NCBI RefSeq assembly: GCF_900101595.1
Contig: NZ_FMYY01000018.1
Location: 22,700 to 86,699, forward strand
Source: Paenibacillus sp. cl123
GTDB lineage: Bacteria > Bacillota > Bacilli > Paenibacillales > NBRC-103111
Length of the DNA stretch: 64,000 nucleotides
Direction of reading: 5' to 3'
Shown piece by piece: positions 17,239 to 25,851 of the stretch. The notes beneath the pieces were generated by a model. That model did not search any database. It saw only the letters and a program-made list of their open reading frames with translations, and had not been told where the DNA came from. A program made the translations under genes and the position numbers. Position 1 is the stretch's first letter. Each line of letters begins with the position of its first letter.

Positions 17239-19262
17239 TCTGTTGCCACCTCTGCCAGTAGTGCGGCGATCTCACCTTCAACCTGCTTCAATTCAGCATC
17301 AATATCATCCAGTTTGCGCGGTGGCTGATATTGGTAGAAGAAGCGGTTAAAGTTGATTTCATATCCTACACGACCAAGCAGCTTGTCTTTGTCATCGGTG
17401 AAGCTTTCGTCAATGTAGGCATCGGGAACATGCGGCAGCACTTCACGAGCAAAGTAATCCTGAATGGATTCTAAGTAGGGCACGTTTTCATAATCGGTTA
17501 AATCCGTATCGGGAACCATATTGCCTTGTGCATCCAGCACAGGCTCTGCTTGAGGATCTTTATGTCCAAACGTACTCAGTAGTTCAGCGATAAAGGTCTT
17601 ATTGGCCTTCACCTTGATATATTTTGCTTCATCCGACTTTACAGCTTCCTTTACGAATGTTTCTGCCCAGTTATAGTCCTTGGTTTCCCCTTTTACTGGC
17701 TTAATGGCTGCAAGCCAGAAGTCTTGATGCGCTGGTGTGAGTTTTTTCCAAACATCAGAAGATTCAAGCCTAGATAGCCCTTGCTCATCCAGTAACAGTT
17801 TCATGCGCAATGGGCGAAGCACTTTGATGCGTCGATAACCAAAGACACGATAATCGATCATTTTTGAGAATTTATCATTCTCAGCCGCTGAATAGATGTC
17901 CAAAATCTGGCGACGTTGATCATCGCTCACAATACGGCGTTTGTTACCTTCATTCTTGATGGGAGTCCAGAGACTGGTTGCGTTGATAAGCTGAACTTTA
18001 TCTTTGCGGTGTTCGGTTTTTTTGTTGGATAAAATCCACAGGTAAGTGGCGATATTGGTTCTGAAGAAAATGTCCGTAGGCAGTGCGATAATGGCTTCAA
18101 CAAGGTCATTTTCAAGCAACCAGCGACGTATTTCAGACTCACCAGAACCGGCACCACCGTTGAACATTGGGGAGCCAGACAATACGATAGCAGCACGACC
18201 ACCGCCATTCTGTGGTAGTTCTAATTTGCTTGCCAAATGCATTAGGAACAGCATTGAGCCATCGCTAATCTTAGGTAGTCCTGGCCCGAAACGGCCTAAG
18301 TCACCCTGCTTGTGCTCTTTTTCAACGGCAGTTTTATCTTTTTCCCATCTTTTACCAAAAGGTGGGTTAGAAAGGCAGTAATGAAATCGTTCACCAGCAA
18401 ATTTATCATTTGAGAGCGTACTGCCCTGAAGTATGTTTTTGGATAGATCACGACCTGGATCTGACTCCAGACGACGAATCAGCATACCTGCTACACAAAC
18501 CGCATGAGTTTCAGGTTCAAGCTCTTGCCCATGTGGAACCAATACTGGTGGAATTTTATAGTGGCTACCGTAATCAGCAACATGGTTCATTGCATCGGTC
18601 AAGAATCCACCAGTCCCGCAGGTAGGATCGTACAAGGTTCTGATAAGACCAGGATTCTCTTCAAACAACGCATCATCGGGATCAAGCAATAACGCAGTAG
18701 CTAAATGTACGATGTCGCGGGGCGTCATGAAGTCCTCAGCGCCTTCATTAACCTCAGCACCAAAGCGACGGATCAGATGCTCGTAGATATTACTCATCAC
18801 CCGATCAGGCACTGTGTCAGGGTGCAAATCAATGCCGGCGAAGTTCTTACAGATAGTGTATAGCAGACCAGCTTTCTCAAGTCGGATTATCGTATTTCCA
18901 AATTCAAACTCTTCAAAAATGGCTCTAGCATTATCGGAAAATTGGGCAATGTAATCTTCTAAATTGCGGCGCGTTTTAGTGCTGCCAAGCGTCGAAAGCG
19001 AATACTCCGAGGTATTGTAAAATGGGTAGCCAGCGGTTTGGCGTAAAATCGGATCAAGCTCAATTTCAGCATCCTTGAAGTTGTCGTAAGCTTCTCTTAC
19101 AGCGTCTCTCGTAGATTCAAGAGCGCATTCCAAACGACGTAACAAAGTGAATGGTAGGATAATCTTACCGAAATCAGTATGCTTAAAGTCGCCCCAAAGA
19201 TCTTCTGCGTTCTTCCAAATAAAATCAGCCTGCGATGCAGCCGAACCTGCGAATTCTGTCAT
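17235..19262 (-). CDS. hsdM: Type I DNA methyltransferase M subunit
   Basis: 675 residues. An N-terminal HsdM_N helical domain (FIWKNAEDLWGDFKHTDFGKIILPFTLLRRL) precedes the N6-adenine methyltransferase core. That core has the SAM motif YDPTCGTGGFLTDAM near residue 240 and the catalytic NPPFGKRW near 320. With HsdS it methylates the host recognition site; with HsdR it completes the restriction enzyme. The ATG at 19262 is preferred because GGAGG stands 5 bases upstream and the protein then begins MTEFAGSAASQADFIW; an earlier in-frame start to 19319 overlaps the promoter. First gene of the M-S-R-transposase operon. Confidence 0.93.
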   Translation of the reverse strand: MTEFAGSAASQADFIWKNAEDLWGDFKHTDFGKIILPFTLLRRLECALESTRDAVREAYDNFKDAEIELDPILRQTAGYPFYNTSEYSLSTLGSTKTRRNLEDYIAQFSDNARAIFEEFEFGNTIIRLEKAGLLYTICKNFAGIDLHPDTVPDRVMSNIYEHLIRRFGAEVNEGAEDFMTPRDIVHLATALLLDPDDALFEENPGLIRTLYDPTCGTGGFLTDAMNHVADYGSHYKIPPVLVPHGQELEPETHAVCVAGMLIRRLESDPGRDLSKNILQGSTLSNDKFAGERFHYCLSNPPFGKRWEKDKTAVEKEHKQGDLGRFGPGLPKISDGSMLFLMHLASKLELPQNGGGRAAIVLSGSPMFNGGAGSGESEIRRWLLENDLVEAIIALPTDIFFRTNIATYLWILSNKKTEHRKDKVQLINATSLWTPIKNEGNKRRIVSDDQRRQILDIYSAAENDKFSKMIDYRVFGYRRIKVLRPLRMKLLLDEQGLSRLESSDVWKKLTPAHQDFWLAAIKPVKGETKDYNWAETFVKEAVKSDEAKYIKVKANKTFIAELLSTFGHKDPQAEPVLDAQGNMVPDTDLTDYENVPYLESIQDYFAREVLPHVPDAYIDESFTDDKDKLLGRVGYEINFNRFFYQYQPPRKLDDIDAELKQVEGEIAALLAEVATE

Positions 19263-19289
19263 ATTTTCCTCCAACCAACTTTTGCACAA

Positions 19290-19319
19290 ACAATACATTA
19301 TATATGTGATAGTTGTCAA
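19290..19319 (-). promoter_or_regulatory. Putative hsd operon promoter
   Basis: On the minus strand TTGACA (19319-19314) and TATTGT (19295-19290) are separated by 18 bases, about 28 bases before the hsdM start. The -35 box lies within a small palindrome AGTTG-T-CAACT, a possible control site. Confidence 0.4.
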
Positions 19320-19712
19320 CTAAGTTTTGCAAAAGAAAGATTGTGCTATGTTAAATGAATTTTGACGATCCAACCTCAGATTGCAAATAGCCTTATAATA
19401 ATGCCATCAGCTACAAGAACAAGAAACTTACCATCTCTGACTACCGATTTGTACAAGATTTCGTTCTCCTTCACCAACTGCTTCAAACAATCTTACCATA
19501 AAACGAACCCATCAATTAATTCGAATTTGTCGACTTCGCCTTCGAGACGTTGATCGTGTAGCCGAACAGGTGGCTGATGCTGTCGATGTTGTCTTTCTAT
19601 CCATACTTGCTTTTTCGCATTATTTATTGGTTTCTGAATTAAGGATTGATCGGCAAAACCAATCTCTAAATTAAATCTACCATAAAACAAAAATATCAAT
19701 ATTTAATATATA
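19320..19712. other. Intergenic stretch with a GC-rich foreign patch
   Basis: No gene is supported here. Most of it is AT-rich, but about 19528-19590 is clearly GC-rich and reads on the minus strand as a short open stretch (NIDSISHLFGYTINVSKAKS) with no start or family match I recognise. It looks like debris from an earlier insertion. Confidence 0.4.
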
Positions 19713-20450
19713 TTATCCTAAGTCACTCTGCTTCTCGTCTTCTTCAATCTCAATCAGTAGTTCTTCTAATCTATGCACTAAGTTCTTTTTGAGTTGTGAT
19801 TCACTAATCCACACGAACTCAAACATTTCCTTAATAATCCATTTCGATATTGTTATAGATATCATAATAACAATAAGTAACAGCGTGATACTAACGGCTA
19901 ATGGGAAAGCCCGTTCGCTTATACTTGTCTCTTTAAAAAGTATTGTCAGAAACTGAACCCAAATAGGAACAAACAGTGAAATAAAGATTGTTGGTGCAAT
20001 TAGAGAAGGGAGTTTTTTCCTCTCTATTTCTTTATAACAAAGATCAATTAGCTGCTTTAACTTTTCTTCCTTATAGAGCTTCTTCTCTCGTAAGTGGTCT
20101 ATTAAAATTCGTGATTGCATTTTTTCAAACTCATCAGTTCTCCAAGAGAATCCCTTGTTTCGAAATCTGAACTTCTTCCTTACTATTTTTTTGGCTTTTG
20201 AATTCACATGGAAAAATAATCCTACACAAAGTACAAGTGAAATTAAGAATGAATTAAATGTATTTAGCAGTGTTCCAGCAAAATAAAAATAAAGACCTAC
20301 TTTCACAACTAATTGCAAAGTAGTTAGATACAAACTTAACGCGAAAACAATGAATAGATGATATCTGATCTTTATCTCCTTAAATACCAAACTATAAGCA
20401 ATCACGTTATTTTTGTAGAATTTTGTAAGTTTGTCAATCAAAAAGTTCAA
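19713..20450 (-). CDS. Unrecognised four-helix membrane protein
   Basis: 245 residues with two pairs of hydrophobic segments: about residues 31-55 and 60-80, then after a basic, charged middle region about 150-170 and 185-205. The C-terminal tail is acidic and probably coiled (HRLEELLIEIEEDEKQ). I recognise no family. It lies 187 bases downstream of the zinc-hook ATPase gene on the same strand and upstream of hsdM. It could be an accessory membrane component of the neighbouring system or an independent gene. AT-rich like the Lamassu-like genes, unlike hsd. Confidence 0.55.
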   Translation of the reverse strand: MNFLIDKLTKFYKNNVIAYSLVFKEIKIRYHLFIVFALSLYLTTLQLVVKVGLYFYFAGTLLNTFNSFLISLVLCVGLFFHVNSKAKKIVRKKFRFRNKGFSWRTDEFEKMQSRILIDHLREKKLYKEEKLKQLIDLCYKEIERKKLPSLIAPTIFISLFVPIWVQFLTILFKETSISERAFPLAVSITLLLIVIMISITISKWIIKEMFEFVWISESQLKKNLVHRLEELLIEIEEDEKQSDLG

Positions 20451-20637
20451 CCATCCCTTGTTTACATGTACTGTGGTTTTAAGTGCACTTTCAACTTATT
20501 ATTGTTTTTTTGAAATTTCACCCTAAATCTTCCCTTTGTTTAAAACTATGAAACATCAAAACAAGAGACAATATAACTATAAACATCTATCGTTATGATA
20601 GTGGTTTATTGGTAATGTCTCTTATATGATGCATTAA

Positions 20638-23475
20638 TTAATAACTTATTACAGGCCCTGAGCTATTATAATCAATATATCTTAATTGCTGTGTATTTAG
20701 AAACCTTAATTTCTTATTTAGTAATCGATATATCTTCTCGTCATGGGTACTTAATATCATTTGCTTATTAAAAGAGCCACTAAAAGAATGATCACTACTC
20801 ATACTTCTAAGGATATCGATAAACGAAAGAATATTTATATCATCCATACTTTGAATAGGATCATCCAGAAGAATAGTTCTCAAATTTGTACACTGTTGCC
20901 TTAACGCTAGAGCTAAAAAAATACTAATCGCAACTACGTTCATTTGAGCTGTACTGAATGTAAAAGTTGGATTAACTTCTAACTGACTGTTATCATCCTT
21001 AAAGCACTTTATTTGTAGGGTGTTATTTCCTTGATTGTTAGTCGTTAACTCAAGCTTAATATTTGTGAAAAACGGATGAGGGTATATTCTTTTATAAATG
21101 TTATTAATTAATTCTTCATTATCATGTAGAATTTGATTGTTCATTTCTTCAACAAGTTTGTCAACTGCATCCATGATATTATCTACTTGTATTAGTATCT
21201 TTTTCTCTTCTTGATACTTTGAATTATGCTCATTTAATGTTTGTTTTAGATTTTGGAGTTCAAGATAGTCCTTGTTATTATTTAATGTTTCTTGCTGCTT
21301 TGTAAATTTATCTGATAAAAGTTCTAAATTACTTATAACGTCTACCAACAATTTTACTTCTTCCGTTTGTCTAGCGATATACATTTTCAATTCAGGATCA
21401 AAGTTACCGAATCCCGAATTAGACAACTTTTGTTCAAGGTTATTAATTAAAATTTTGCATTTATCTAATGTCTCTTGAGATACTTCAATATCAAGATCTT
21501 TGTAGCTATTTGTAATATTTTTTATTTCCTTCAGTCTTTGGTTTACATATTGCAATAATTCATTTGAATTATCTGGTAAACGTAATAAATCTATAATTTT
21601 TCTTATTTCATCTTGCTGTTCCTGAAGATTTTTCAATTTATTTCTAAGTTCATCTTTTTGATTTCGAAGTGAAAACAATTCTTTTTCAAACTTATTTACT
21701 AATTCAGAAGTAATTGTATACTTCTCTCTATAAAATTCGTTATAGTTTATTAATTGTTCGTTAAAAGAATTTATTAATTTAGTAAATTTATCCTCTATTA
21801 CTTTTACCTTTTGTTCTAAGTTTTCTTGTATTTTTATATTCTCAATGATTTGAGGATTATTAGATGAAATTTTCTCATTGAGAATATTTAATAATAGATC
21901 TTTTTGAAATGTACTATTACATACAGGACAATCCGTTTCAGTCTTATCATTATGTAAATGTTGCTTGAGTATATAGTCACGTGTAAGATTTAATACATTT
22001 TTATAATCTTCTTCAGTATCTAACATTGAATTAATAAGTAATTTTATATTCGATAATTCATTACTTACTTCTTGTTTTTGTTTATTTATAGATTCGATTT
22101 CGGAAGTAAACTTCTCAATTGATTCTTCAATATTATTATTCTGTAGTGACAAAAGTAAGTCATGAAAGTTAATTATTTTTGGCGAAATGTTATATATACC
22201 TATACTGTTTTGTAATTTTATTAAAGAAGATTCAATCTTTTGTATTGAGTTTTGGAAGTTTATATTGTTGACTTTCAAAGGACTCGCCATAAATTCACTT
22301 ATCAAATTACTGATCCCTTTTAATTTATCAATATCAGATGAATATTGTTCGATTTGTGATGTATAGGTACTTATTCTTGTGTTTATTTCAGTTTCTTGAT
22401 TAGAATAATCGGCATATGAATTCCAATTTCTTATTATTGATTCAAGGTTTCTTTCTTCAATTTGTAGTGGAATTAATATCTCTAAAATTTCGACTTTCTT
22501 CTGGTTCAAATAGAATAAATCTTTATTTGAATAAACTTCTTCTGCATTTCTTATTTCATTGCTGATTTTGTTTTTTCTAATATTAAGATCGTTTATTGAT
22601 GTTAATACTCTACTACTAATTTGTTTGCTTAATTCATTTAATGTCGATACATCGTTAGCATTAATGTTCCAATTTATTTTATCAAGATTAACTTGGTTTA
22701 TATTATAATTGTAATTCTCGATACTACTTTGAAGAAACAGTTCAAATTTACTATGTCCATCAAAGTTCGTTAATTGGTCAGTATTTATCCGATTATTTAA
22801 GAAATTGATTTTTGTTGTTGTATCGGATATCACCTTCTCAATTTTCTCCATTTTCTGCGAAATATCATTCTTAATCTGTTTATAGGTCAATCCATACTCT
22901 TTAAATCTAGAAGTTCCAAGAAGGTTTGATATTTGGTTATAGCGTGCTGGCCCTTTTAATCCTTGTATAAAGTGTTTTAATTTATCTTGAGTTAGTAAGT
23001 GAAACTGTGTAAATACACTGGGAAAATCTAATTTGTCTCTCCATTCTTCACTAATTAATAAATCATTTAATTTATCAACTGCTTCTTGTTCATAATATCT
23101 TTTACCATCCGAACTTGTTAATGAAAGAAATGACTTGTTTGGCCCGTAATCACTAGCTCCATCAAAGTTTACTGCTTGTCGTGTGAGGATAAAGGTAGCA
23201 GACCGTGTTTGCAGCTCTACTTTTACTTCAGCCGGCTTTTCAAATGGCTGGTAGTTTATAAAATGACTTTTTGATTTTTCTTCGTTTGGTTCTTCATATC
23301 TGAATAATTTCCCTGTAAAGACCCATTCGATAGCATCAAAAAAAGATGTTTTACCATAACCGTTAGATCCCGAAAGGACAGTGAAATTGGAACCTTTAGT
23401 TAAATCAAATATTTGTTTGTTTCTATATCCTCTAAAATGATCAATACTCATTCGAGAAATAATAACTTCTCTCAT
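20638..23475 (-). CDS. SMC/Rad50-like ATPase of a Lamassu/ABC-3C-type system
   Basis: 945 residues. The N-terminal ATPase half has Walker A SGSNGYGKTSFFDAIEW near residue 37. Two long coiled-coil arms (about 190-500 and 540-790) flank a zinc-hook CPVC at residues 516-519. The C-terminal half has a signature-like FSTAQMNVVAISIFLALAL, Walker B TILLDDPIQSMDD and an H-loop ILSTHDEK. This is the layout of SbcC/Rad50 and of LmuB, the sensor ATPase of Lamassu systems, which dimerises through the hook and recognises foreign DNA ends or structures. Its ATG overlaps the preceding small gene by 4 bases. Gene order nuclease-small-SMC matches lmuA-lmuC-lmuB. SbcC itself would pair with SbcD, which is absent. 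Confidence 0.8.
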   Translation of the reverse strand: MREVIISRMSIDHFRGYRNKQIFDLTKGSNFTVLSGSNGYGKTSFFDAIEWVFTGKLFRYEEPNEEKSKSHFINYQPFEKPAEVKVELQTRSATFILTRQAVNFDGASDYGPNKSFLSLTSSDGKRYYEQEAVDKLNDLLISEEWRDKLDFPSVFTQFHLLTQDKLKHFIQGLKGPARYNQISNLLGTSRFKEYGLTYKQIKNDISQKMEKIEKVISDTTTKINFLNNRINTDQLTNFDGHSKFELFLQSSIENYNYNINQVNLDKINWNINANDVSTLNELSKQISSRVLTSINDLNIRKNKISNEIRNAEEVYSNKDLFYLNQKKVEILEILIPLQIEERNLESIIRNWNSYADYSNQETEINTRISTYTSQIEQYSSDIDKLKGISNLISEFMASPLKVNNINFQNSIQKIESSLIKLQNSIGIYNISPKIINFHDLLLSLQNNNIEESIEKFTSEIESINKQKQEVSNELSNIKLLINSMLDTEEDYKNVLNLTRDYILKQHLHNDKTETDCPVCNSTFQKDLLLNILNEKISSNNPQIIENIKIQENLEQKVKVIEDKFTKLINSFNEQLINYNEFYREKYTITSELVNKFEKELFSLRNQKDELRNKLKNLQEQQDEIRKIIDLLRLPDNSNELLQYVNQRLKEIKNITNSYKDLDIEVSQETLDKCKILINNLEQKLSNSGFGNFDPELKMYIARQTEEVKLLVDVISNLELLSDKFTKQQETLNNNKDYLELQNLKQTLNEHNSKYQEEKKILIQVDNIMDAVDKLVEEMNNQILHDNEELINNIYKRIYPHPFFTNIKLELTTNNQGNNTLQIKCFKDDNSQLEVNPTFTFSTAQMNVVAISIFLALALRQQCTNLRTILLDDPIQSMDDINILSFIDILRSMSSDHSFSGSFNKQMILSTHDEKIYRLLNKKLRFLNTQQLRYIDYNSSGPVISY

Positions 23476-24050
23476 AACTTCACCCTTAACTTTTCAATTA
23501 TTTCTATTTTGTTCTTTCCTACATCGGCCAATAAATTGTCTGGAAAATCTTCTTTATCTAAACTGGCTCTTTTACGAAGATTCTCCAAAAAAGACTCATT
23601 CGTTATATAATTCTCCATTTTGTTTAATTTGTAATAATTATTTGTTACAGGCAGTTTAAAATTTAATGCTTCTTCAACTTTTGTGTTTTCAGAAACAGAT
23701 AAAACCACTTTTTTGCAACAAAAACGATCTCTTTCAATATTATGAAATTCTTCTAAAGTTAGATTGTCTTGTCCAACGTAGATTAGTAAAAAGTATATGT
23801 CCCATCTAATATCGTTTTTTGAAAAACAATCATTTTGTAAATAGAGAGCAATATCAGTGTCTTGATCAGATTCCCAATTCTCAAACAAACTTTGCTTGTC
23901 ATGATATACCTTACAAGCGAATATATATTTTTTTTCTTCAGAATCTATATAGTAGCAATCAATATTTTTTAATTTTTCATCAGATTTCTTATGAATCATA
24001 AATTTTTCGAAAAATCCATCTAATTTTTCATAAATTTTACTTTTCTCCAT
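23472..24050 (-). CDS. Middle component (LmuC-like) of the three-gene system
   Basis: 192 residues, no signal peptide or membrane helix. The sequence has a central WDIYFLLIYVGQDNLTLEEFHNIERDRFCCKKVVL core, preceded by a beta-rich region, and a helical C-terminus (ITNESFLENLRKRASLDKE). Small proteins of this size and position, between nuclease and SMC genes, are the middle component of ABC three-component (ABC-3C) systems and LmuC of Lamassu. I base the call mainly on position: 4 bases after the nuclease gene and 4-base overlap with the ATPase. Weak sequence conservation is normal for this component. It likely bridges sensor and effector. Confidence 0.65.
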   Translation of the reverse strand: MEKSKIYEKLDGFFEKFMIHKKSDEKLKNIDCYYIDSEEKKYIFACKVYHDKQSLFENWESDQDTDIALYLQNDCFSKNDIRWDIYFLLIYVGQDNLTLEEFHNIERDRFCCKKVVLSVSENTKVEEALNFKLPVTNNYYKLNKMENYITNESFLENLRKRASLDKEDFPDNLLADVGKNKIEIIEKLRVKL

Positions 24051-24054
24051 ACGA

Positions 24055-25488
24055 TCACCTACACAAGATTAATTTTAGAGATTGTATTAATTGGTCTTCA
24101 GACTCAAGCGTGTTGTAATTAAATGCATGTGCACAATGGTAAATGAAATTAAATTTCTCTCTTAGATTAGAGAACTCTTCTTTTCCCTGTGGAGTTTCTA
24201 TATCTACATTTGATATTTCTGGGATAATATAATCAAAATTAACTTGGGCAGATCCTTGGCCCAACAAACAATTTGCAGCAGCTACATTATCAACTATAAC
24301 TGTCTCAATAGAAGTTAAATTAGTATTTTCCTTATTAAAATGTTTTAATAGCTGTAATACAACTGAGTTGTACTCACGATTATCACTGGAATGTATATAT
24401 GAAATGATTTTTCCATTTGGTAAGTTAATGGCTTGACCAACTGCAGAATTTAACTTGATATCAGGAATTATTAAAGAAATTAAACTCATATTAACCACTA
24501 AGTGTTTGATAAAATCTAAATTGTCTGCAAATTTAAATTTGCGAGGATTCTCAAATTTTCGGATAAATTTAAAGGGAAGCTTTATAGCACATAAGATTTT
24601 CTTAAATTCCTCCTCCCCGATATCACCGATCATAGCTAACACGTCTTCGACTTGTCTCATGATAATATCCTTAATTTTCGAGCATCTAACATCATTTATA
24701 TTCTCAATCTCTGAATAAATTACCCCAAGCAATTCATCTAATGCCATATCTGGAACATCGGTAATATATACAATCTTAACTTCGAAGAATAATGGTACTA
24801 CATCTGTTTGATGTCGATGTACAAGAAGATCAAGATCGACAGAATTTATTTTCTTATATTTGAGTTTTTCTAGAATCGCCAATAAAGCATCTTTCACTTC
24901 ATCAGCTTTTAAGCTATTGAACGCAGTATAACTCTCAATAACAGAAGCAATCCATGAATCTAAATCAGGATCATGTCTCAGTTTATTCTTAACATCTGTT
25001 ATTAGTTCAAGTGCAGGCCCAGAAAAATCATTAGATACAGAAAAGAAATACGTGAATTGTGTCAGGTCAGAAATTATTTTTACATTACTTAACAGAATAT
25101 GAAGTCCAAATTTAATTATTTCTTTGGCTACTGATGGTCTATCAATTTTATTAGCATATCTTTTACATTGGATGGCACCGTTGCATTCACCAGACGAGTT
25201 TTGTAGTAACACATCAATTCCTCTTTCACCAACACCTTGCATTAATGTTGCTACCGCATACTCTCTTCTGAATTCAGCATTCTTTTCAATTTCCAACTTA
25301 TGTAGTAAATAATTTAGAATTTCAAAAGGACGATCCTCTAGTCTCGAATAAGGATATCCTTCGACATTTAGTGCAACCGGTTTGCTTATAAGGGAAATTT
25401 CTTCTTCAAGTTGAAAATTTGTGGTTTTCACAAACATTAATAACAGCCCCATTGTATGATTTAAAATACAATATTCTACAAATACCAC
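24055..25488 (-). CDS. Mrr-type nuclease effector (LmuA-like) of the three-gene system
   Basis: Up to 477 residues. The N-terminal domain has a PD-(D/E)xK core of Mrr type: GVGERGIDVLL with D92, then NGAIQCKRY with the Q107-x-K109 pair. The remaining roughly 300 residues have no catalytic motif and resemble the C-terminal interaction region of ABC-3C/LmuA effectors. In Lamassu, DNA sensing by the SMC subunit releases or activates such a nuclease to destroy DNA and abort infection. First gene of the three-gene operon. A GTG start at 25488 has AGAGGG 5 bases upstream but gives a hydrophobic N-terminus; the ATG at 25437 (MFVKTTNFQ) is the alternative. Family level is confident, subtype less so. 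Confidence 0.7.
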   Translation of the reverse strand: MVFVEYCILNHTMGLLLMFVKTTNFQLEEEISLISKPVALNVEGYPYSRLEDRPFEILNYLLHKLEIEKNAEFRREYAVATLMQGVGERGIDVLLQNSSGECNGAIQCKRYANKIDRPSVAKEIIKFGLHILLSNVKIISDLTQFTYFFSVSNDFSGPALELITDVKNKLRHDPDLDSWIASVIESYTAFNSLKADEVKDALLAILEKLKYKKINSVDLDLLVHRHQTDVVPLFFEVKIVYITDVPDMALDELLGVIYSEIENINDVRCSKIKDIIMRQVEDVLAMIGDIGEEEFKKILCAIKLPFKFIRKFENPRKFKFADNLDFIKHLVVNMSLISLIIPDIKLNSAVGQAINLPNGKIISYIHSSDNREYNSVVLQLLKHFNKENTNLTSIETVIVDNVAAANCLLGQGSAQVNFDYIIPEISNVDIETPQGKEEFSNLREKFNFIYHCAHAFNYNTLESEDQLIQSLKLILCR

Positions 25489-25636
25489 TATTTCCCTCTA
25501 AATTCAATTCTAAAAATCGACTTTTATTAGCATTCCAAGTTAAGACATGGTACTAATCGTAGAATTATCATTCTACTTAGAATAAACAAGAACCCCCTAC
25601 ACATTAGCTGCATAAAATGCAATTGTTACACAAAAG

Positions 25637-25680
25637 GCAAAGGAGCTTCTCTACATTTTACAGTAGAAAAGCTCCTTTGC
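25637..25680. terminator. Strong bidirectional terminator
   Basis: A 12-bp perfect stem (25637-25648 with 25669-25680), extended outward by CACAAAAG facing TTTTTGTG. It follows the tmRNA-like 3' end on the minus strand and may be its original terminator. It also separates the Lamassu-like operon from the methyltransferase gene. Apart from this and the tmRNA-like piece I see no gene in 25489-25851. Confidence 0.75.
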
Positions 25681-25699
25681 TTTTTGTGGATTTATCTTA

Positions 25700-25731
25700 T
25701 GGAGACGAGGGAAGTCGAACCCCTGTCCAAA
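25700..25731 (-). pseudogene. tmRNA (ssrA) 3'-end-like fragment
   Basis: On the minus strand TTTGGAC is followed by a T-arm (AGGGG-TTCGACT-TCCCT) and then CGTCTCCA, which is the 3' acceptor strand of a bacterial tmRNA and would pair with GGGGACG. Only this end is present; the 120 bases before it carry no tag-peptide frame, pseudoknots or 5' acceptor strand, and then the methyltransferase gene begins. Tyrosine-recombinase elements often use the ssrA 3' end, so this may be a second, older attachment scar. Confidence 0.55.
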
Positions 25732-25851
25732 CCAATCCAATACGAGCTATTAATTTCGTCAACAATCAGTCAACTCTACTACTTTCTAGCCTCTGTTTCA
25801 CACTTCCACTTCATCTGTACTACTCCCCAAATCCGCTGTACAACTGCACTC

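Noticed and set aside
20638-25488. Wadjet or SbcCD instead of a Lamassu-like system
   Set aside because: No JetA/B/D-type genes and no SbcD nuclease; the Mrr-type first gene and small middle gene fit Lamassu/ABC-3C better.
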